A DNA stretch of 64,000 nucleotides. It comes from Hydrocarboniphaga sp965279055. Its GTDB lineage: Bacteria > Pseudomonadota > Gammaproteobacteria > Nevskiales > Nevskiaceae. The first letter of the stretch is position 1. Every line of letters begins with the position of its first letter. This document shows positions 59,977 to 64,000 of this stretch, piece after piece. The notes under the pieces are model-generated. The model was not told the origin of the DNA. It did not search any database and saw only the letters and a list, made by a program, of their open reading frames with translations. The stretch covers positions 4,526,001 through 4,590,000 of the forward strand of contig NZ_OZ257125.1 of NCBI RefSeq assembly GCF_965279055.1, read 5' to 3'. Both the position numbers and the translations under genes were made by a program.

Positions 59977-60045
59977 CTGTAGGAGCGGATCCTATCCGCG
60001 ACTGGAACCTCAAGGGCACAGTCGCGGATGGGATCCGCTCCTACA
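59977..60045. repeat. GTAG-type REP pair, family B
   Basis: CTGTAGGAGCGGATCCTA TCCGCGACTGG and inverted half GTCGCGGATGGGATCC GCTCCTACA. The stem is GCGGAT/ATCCGC: both sides differ from the usual GCGGAC/GTCCGC, a paired change. Confidence 0.88.
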
Positions 60046-60050
60046 AAACC

Positions 60051-61856
60051 TTAAACGTCCTCGCGAACGAAGGTGCGTTCCTTGAAGCTGATCGCGAAGA
60101 AGATGAACAGCACCGATATCGCGCCCATCAAGCCGGCGAAGAACAGGAAGTAGACCGGGCCGACCAGCGCGTAGGTGGAGACGTCGGCCTTGTCGACGAC
60201 GAAGTCGCCGCTGCTGACGACGTCACGGCGCTCGACCTTGTCGAGCAGCCTGATGCGCTTGCCGGCGGTGTCGATTTCGCCGACCAGGAAGGTGCCGGCC
60301 AGCGGCGCGACGGTGCCGTCGATTTCGGTGACCTTGACGCCGTTGTCGCCGCCGAAGTCGATCTTCTGGCCGGTGACGAAGTCGTCGACCTTGGCCATCG
60401 TCGCCCAGGTCTGCGCGCCGGTCTCCACCGACAGCGCCTGCAGCGGCTCGACCATCAGCGCGTTGACCGTCGCGGTCAGCGCGTTGCCCAGGCTGGTCGA
60501 CACCAGGAACAGGCTCATGATGGTGCTCTTCATCACCGGCGGCGCCTGCTTGTAGGCGTATTCGAGGCAGGTGATCGACACCAGCACCTCGGCGGCGGTG
60601 AGCACGCCGTAGGCGCTGATCTGCCACCACAGGCTGACGACGTGGCCGCTCTGGATGCGCTGCTCGATCCAGGCGACGACAACGAACGACGAGGCGGTGA
60701 TGAAAAAGCCCATGCCGATCTTGCGCAGCGGCGTCACCGCGAAGAACTTGCCGAGCAGCGGATAGATGCCGAAGGTGAAGATCGGGATCATCACGATGAT
60801 GTACAGGCCGTTCACCACCTGCAGCTGCGCCGGCAGCATTTCGTAGTTCGCCAGCGCCGGGAACATGCCGCCGAGAAAGCCGAACAGATGCTTGTCCATC
60901 AGCCCGGACTGCGCCTGCACGGTCCAGCTGTTGCCGTTGCTCTGGTCCCACAGCGCCCAGAAGAACGCGACGAACATGAACAGGAACGATAGCCGCATGA
61001 CGATGCTCAGATGCTCGCCGGTGAACGAGCGCACCAGCCAGGCCTGGAGCTCGGTCGGCAGTGCCTTGCCGAGCGGCGTTTTCAGGCAGATCGCGGCGGA
61101 AGCGGCGAGCATCGCCAGCATCATCAGCAGCGCGAACAAAAAGTTCGTCGCCAGGAAAATCCCCGCGGAAATCGCCAGCAACACCAGGAAATAGGCGATG
61201 AAACCCAGCGGCGCCAGGCCCGGATTGGCCATCGCCGCCGGCACGATCGCGAAGCGCTTGCGGCCGAGCCAGAACACCAGCGTCGCCAGCGCCATCATCA
61301 GGGCCGGCATGCCGAACGCGACCTTGGGGCCGAAATCCGGATCGCTGAGCAGCTGCGGGCAGAAGTAGATCGAGATCGACGAGCCGAGGTTGATCGACAG
61401 GTAAAAGTACGAAAACGCGCGCTCGATCAGGTGCTGGTTGGCCGAGGTGAACTGGTCGCCGACATTGGTCGACACGCAAGGCTTGATGCCGCCGGTGCCG
61501 AAGGCCATCAGGAACATGCCGACGATCAGCATCGTCGGCGTGCTGCCCAGCGCCAGCGTGGTGCAGCCGATCACGTAGACGATGGAGAAATAGATGATCG
61601 TGCGGAACTTGGCCAGGAAGATGTCCGAGACCATCGCGCCGAGCAGCGGGAACAGGTAGGCGGCGCTCTTGAACATCGCCTGCCAGCCCTGCGCCTTGGC
61701 ATCGCCGAAGTGCAGGAACTGGATCATGTACTGCACCAGGATCGCGTTGACGCCGTAGAAGCAGAACCGCTCCGCGAACTCGTTGACGACGATGAAGGGG
61801 ATGCCGGAGGGCATCTTGTCGGAGCGCGCAGGAGCTGCGGCGGTGGCGCTGGTCAT
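60051..61856 (-). CDS. POT family proton-coupled oligopeptide transporter
   Basis: 601 residues from the ATG at 61854-61856. FIVVNEFAERFCFYGVNAIL is the POT/PTR signature (ExxERFxYYG form), followed by YLFPLLGAMVSDIFLAKFRT and GGIKPCVSTNVGDQF. About 13-14 membrane helices with a soluble insert near residues 500-560 (KIDFGGDNGVKVTEIDGTVA), longer than in E. coli DtpA. Imports di- and tripeptides with protons. Stand-alone gene. Confidence 0.93.
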   Translation of the reverse strand: MTSATAAAPARSDKMPSGIPFIVVNEFAERFCFYGVNAILVQYMIQFLHFGDAKAQGWQAMFKSAAYLFPLLGAMVSDIFLAKFRTIIYFSIVYVIGCTTLALGSTPTMLIVGMFLMAFGTGGIKPCVSTNVGDQFTSANQHLIERAFSYFYLSINLGSSISIYFCPQLLSDPDFGPKVAFGMPALMMALATLVFWLGRKRFAIVPAAMANPGLAPLGFIAYFLVLLAISAGIFLATNFLFALLMMLAMLAASAAICLKTPLGKALPTELQAWLVRSFTGEHLSIVMRLSFLFMFVAFFWALWDQSNGNSWTVQAQSGLMDKHLFGFLGGMFPALANYEMLPAQLQVVNGLYIIVMIPIFTFGIYPLLGKFFAVTPLRKIGMGFFITASSFVVVAWIEQRIQSGHVVSLWWQISAYGVLTAAEVLVSITCLEYAYKQAPPVMKSTIMSLFLVSTSLGNALTATVNALMVEPLQALSVETGAQTWATMAKVDDFVTGQKIDFGGDNGVKVTEIDGTVAPLAGTFLVGEIDTAGKRIRLLDKVERRDVVSSGDFVVDKADVSTYALVGPVYFLFFAGLMGAISVLFIFFAISFKERTFVREDV

Positions 61857-61951
61857 GGTTTCGGGGGCTCCAAAATGAGAACGCCGCGTGGGCGCGGCGG
61901 TGTGGTCGAAGTCTAGCCAAAGCCGAAACAATCCGCGCCGGGGGTTTTTCC

Positions 61952-62248
61952 TCAGTCCGGGGCGGCCGGCAAAAGCCCGGTTGCGGGCGGCAGGCGCTCG
62001 CGCAGGCCCGCCTCGTCCAGCCCCGAAATCTCGACGAGCTTGTCCTGCGAGGATTCGCCGCGCAGCACGCGGACCGCGCCGCGCGGCACGGCGAGTACCT
62101 CGGCGAGCAGATCGATCACCGCCTGGTTCGCCTTGCCGCGTTCGGGAGCGGCGGTCACCGAGACCTTCAGGCTGTCGCCGCGCCAGCCGGTGACGGCGTT
62201 GCGCGACGCCTTGGGCGAAACCTTCAGCGCCAGCCGCGCCGACCTCAC
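61952..62248 (-). CDS. DUF167 family protein (YggU-like)
   Basis: 98 residues. ARLALKVSPKASRNAVTGW, then KVSVTAAPERGKANQAVIDL and GESSQDKLVEISG are the three conserved blocks of the DUF167/UPF0235 family, small alpha/beta proteins of unknown function. The start overlaps the stop of the M20 peptidase gene by four bases (ATGA), so the two are translated together. Confidence 0.93.
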   Translation of the reverse strand: MRSARLALKVSPKASRNAVTGWRGDSLKVSVTAAPERGKANQAVIDLLAEVLAVPRGAVRVLRGESSQDKLVEISGLDEAGLRERLPPATGLLPAAPD

Positions 62249-63711
62249 TGCGGCGCGGTCGATTCGCGCATCAGCTGCGCGTAGAACTGGATCATCCTCA
62301 GGTAGTCGGCGACCGCGATGCGCTCGTCGATGCCGTGGATGCGGTTCTCGTCTTCCTTGCCGTAGGGCATCGGCGAGAAGTTGTAGCCCTGCTCGCGCAC
62401 GTGCGCGTAGTGGCGGTTGTCGGTGGCGCCGAGCACGATGCCGCTGGTCACCAGCGCCTCCGGAAACACTTCGTTGATGGCGCGCTCGATCTGCCTGAAT
62501 TGCGGCGCGCTCGCGTCCGAGGCCGGCGGCGCTTCGTGGTTGAAGTCATCCACCGGCTCGATCGAGATCGCATCGTCGCCGATGCTGTCGCGCACGTGCT
62601 GCAGCACCGCGGCGATCGAATCGCCGGGCAGCAGACGGAAGTTGACGATGACCTCGCCGCTGGCCGGCAGCACGTTGTCCTTGACGCCGGCGTTGAACAT
62701 CGTCGTCGCCGTGGTGGTGCGGATCAGCGCGTTGGTGGTGCGGGAAGCCGCTAACGCGCGGAACACGATCGGCGTCAGCCAGTCGCGGTTGGCGACGAGA
62801 ATGCGCGTCGGCAGATCCATGTCCGGTGCCAAGCCCGCCAGCATCGCGTCCACCGGCGCAATCAGCCGCGGCGGCATCGGATGGTCTTCGAGTCTGGCCA
62901 CCGCCGCGGACAGCCGGCCGACGACGCTGTGCGGCGGCGGCGTCGACGAGTGGCCGCCATCGGCGACCAGCTTCATGCGCACCGTCAGGTAGCCTTTCTC
63001 GCCGGCCATCACCGAGGCCACCGGCCGGTCGATGCCGGGCACCAGGCCATGCGTGACCGCGCCGCCCTCGTCGAGCGTGTAAGCCGCCTTGATTTCGCGA
63101 TGCGCGAGCAGCGCGGCGATCGCGACGGCGCCGCGTTCGCCGCTGATTTCCTCGTCCTGGCCGAACGCGAACATCAGCGTGCGCTCCGGCGCATAGCCCA
63201 GCTGCAGCAGCGCCTCGGCGGCTTCGAGGATCGCCAGCAGGCTGTTCTTGTCGTCGAGCGCGCCGCGGCCCCAGACGAAACCGTCGGCGATCACGCCGTC
63301 GAACGGCGGATGCGTCCAGCCACTGGCCTCGGCCGGCACCACGTCCATGTGCGCCGCCAGCAGCACCGGCGGCAGCTCGGGCTTGGTGCCTTTCCAGGTG
63401 TAAAGCAGGCTGTATTCGCTGACGCGGTCCAGCGTCAGACGCTCGTGTACCAGCGGAAAGCGGGTGCTCAGAAATTCCAGAAAGCCGGTGAAAGCCACGC
63501 GCTCGTCGTCGGGTTGGCCGGACTTGGCGACCGTCTCAAAGCGGATGCCCTGCGCGAGCCGGTCGGCGGCGGCGGCGCGATCCACCGCGATCAGCGGCGC
63601 GCTGGCGGTGATCACGGTGCGCGGCGGCAGTTGCGCGGTGCGCCAGAGCGCAAACGCGACGATGCCGAGCAGCGCGAGCACGACCACGGCGATCAGCAGC
63701 TTTTTCAGCAT
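62245..63711 (-). CDS. M20 family metallopeptidase, PM20D1-like
   Basis: 488 residues from the ATG at 63709-63711 (a GTG four codons upstream is the alternative). An N-terminal membrane anchor LIAVVVLALLGIVAFALW puts the catalytic part in the periplasm. LLAAHMDVVPAE, WGRGALDDKNSLLAILEAAE and FGQDEEISGERGA carry the zinc ligands and the catalytic Glu; VMAGEKGYLTVRM starts the dimerisation domain. Related to PM20D1/carboxypeptidase S; substrates could be N-acyl amino acids or peptides. Confidence 0.93.
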   Translation of the reverse strand: MLKKLLIAVVVLALLGIVAFALWRTAQLPPRTVITASAPLIAVDRAAAADRLAQGIRFETVAKSGQPDDERVAFTGFLEFLSTRFPLVHERLTLDRVSEYSLLYTWKGTKPELPPVLLAAHMDVVPAEASGWTHPPFDGVIADGFVWGRGALDDKNSLLAILEAAEALLQLGYAPERTLMFAFGQDEEISGERGAVAIAALLAHREIKAAYTLDEGGAVTHGLVPGIDRPVASVMAGEKGYLTVRMKLVADGGHSSTPPPHSVVGRLSAAVARLEDHPMPPRLIAPVDAMLAGLAPDMDLPTRILVANRDWLTPIVFRALAASRTTNALIRTTTATTMFNAGVKDNVLPASGEVIVNFRLLPGDSIAAVLQHVRDSIGDDAISIEPVDDFNHEAPPASDASAPQFRQIERAINEVFPEALVTSGIVLGATDNRHYAHVREQGYNFSPMPYGKEDENRIHGIDERIAVADYLRMIQFYAQLMRESTAPQ

Positions 63712-63805
63712 CGGAAGGCACACCTGGGTTCGCGCCGGAACGCGGGCGCCTTTGCGAATCTAACCGACAGCGGGCAGGCGGTCACGAACTGCGGCGCACG
63801 GATTG

Positions 63806-63883
63806 CCCTGTAGGAGCGGACCCTGTCCGCGACGACGACAGCGCCGCGCAAAACCAGTCGCGGACAGGGTCCGCTCCTACAGG
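63806..63883. repeat. GTAG-type REP pair, family B
   Basis: CCCTGTAGGAGCGGACCCTG TCCGCGAC and inverted half GTCGCGGACAGGGTCC GCTCCTACAGG, between the M20 peptidase gene and the partial gene at the window end. Confidence 0.88.
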
Positions 63884-63907
63884 TGCCGAAGCATCGGCAA
63901 GTTCATC

Positions 63908-64000
63908 TCAGGCCAGCAGGCCGCCGATCAGCGCGCCCACCACCAGCGCGCCGGCGCCGCCGATCGCGAACAGCACGGTGCCGAACGCGATCAGCGCCGC
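63908..64000 (-). CDS. C-terminal end of a small hydrophobic protein (partial)
   Basis: The last 30 codons of a gene entering from beyond the window: AALIAFGTVLFAIGGAGALV VGALIGGLLA then TGA. Two glycine-rich hydrophobic stretches suggest membrane helices or a glycine-zipper. No family can be assigned from this fragment. Confidence 0.6.
   Translation of the reverse strand, partial: AALIAFGTVLFAIGGAGALVVGALIGGLLA

Overview
The window is chromosomal DNA of a GC-rich Gram-negative bacterium, most likely a gammaproteobacterium near Xanthomonadales/Nevskiales. Reasons: outer-membrane machinery (TamA/TamB, an LpxL-type acyltransferase), the order tyrS - M23 peptidase - anmK, a his-tat gene order known from beta/gammaproteobacteria, a XanB2-like chorismatase, and many GTAG-type palindromic (REP) repeats. 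No rRNA or tRNA genes, no phage, no CRISPR array and no transposase gene were found. Most genes are housekeeping; the unusual material is in repeats and in one block of large secreted proteins.

Layout. 1-3.6 kb: end of a LuxR-type response regulator, a TerC-family membrane protein, a hotdog thioesterase, a RIO-type kinase, an ABM-fold protein coupled to a GNAT acetyltransferase. 3.7-10.1 kb: tyrS, an M23 endopeptidase, anmK and priA. 10.4-16.9 kb: tamA-tamB, whose spacer is amplified into four exact-period 218-bp tandem units. 17.0-18.9 kb: four small envelope/stress genes (BON, CsbD, BON lipoprotein, DUF1328). 19.2-29.9 kb: three tandem paralogues of about 1150-1230 residues, each with a signal peptide, a shared N-terminal region, 14 FG-GAP-like repeats and a C-terminal GEVED domain. 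29.9-39.5 kb: aroE, hemB, a monoglyceride-lipase-like hydrolase divergent from glpK, a chorismatase, CorA, YcgL, a secreted trypsin-like protease, mdh and a secreted Gly/Pro-rich protein. 39.6-44.2 kb: a small membrane protein and the ybbP-ybbA/tesA locus, interrupted by a structured 271-bp element. 44.4-48.3 kb: an operon of FAD oxidoreductase, DUF1365, cyclopropane-fatty-acid-synthase-like methyltransferase and DUF2062. 48.5-52.6 kb: a thioesterase, glnK-amt with a recognisable sigma-54 promoter and NtrC site, lpxL and dtd. 52.7-57.8 kb: hisB-hisH-hisA-hisF-hisE-tatA-tatB-tatC, with no hisI. 57.9-64 kb: TraB/GumN protein, ttcA, a POT peptide transporter, a DUF167 protein, an M20 peptidase and the end of a small membrane protein.

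Functional links: glnK and amt form a nitrogen-responsive operon. The his genes supply most of the second half of histidine synthesis and run into the Tat export genes. tamA/tamB build the outer membrane. The hydrolase/glpK pair fits glycerol release and capture. The FAD/DUF1365/CFA operon modifies membrane lipids. Two REP families, A and B, recur between genes, and both place GTAG next to a stem whose sequence changes while pairing is kept, which suggests REP-associated tyrosine transposases elsewhere in the genome. The best candidates for something undescribed are the tamA-tamB spacer array with its chain of overlapping mini-ORFs, the three-armed element at 42.5 kb, and the trio of 14-repeat propeller proteins.
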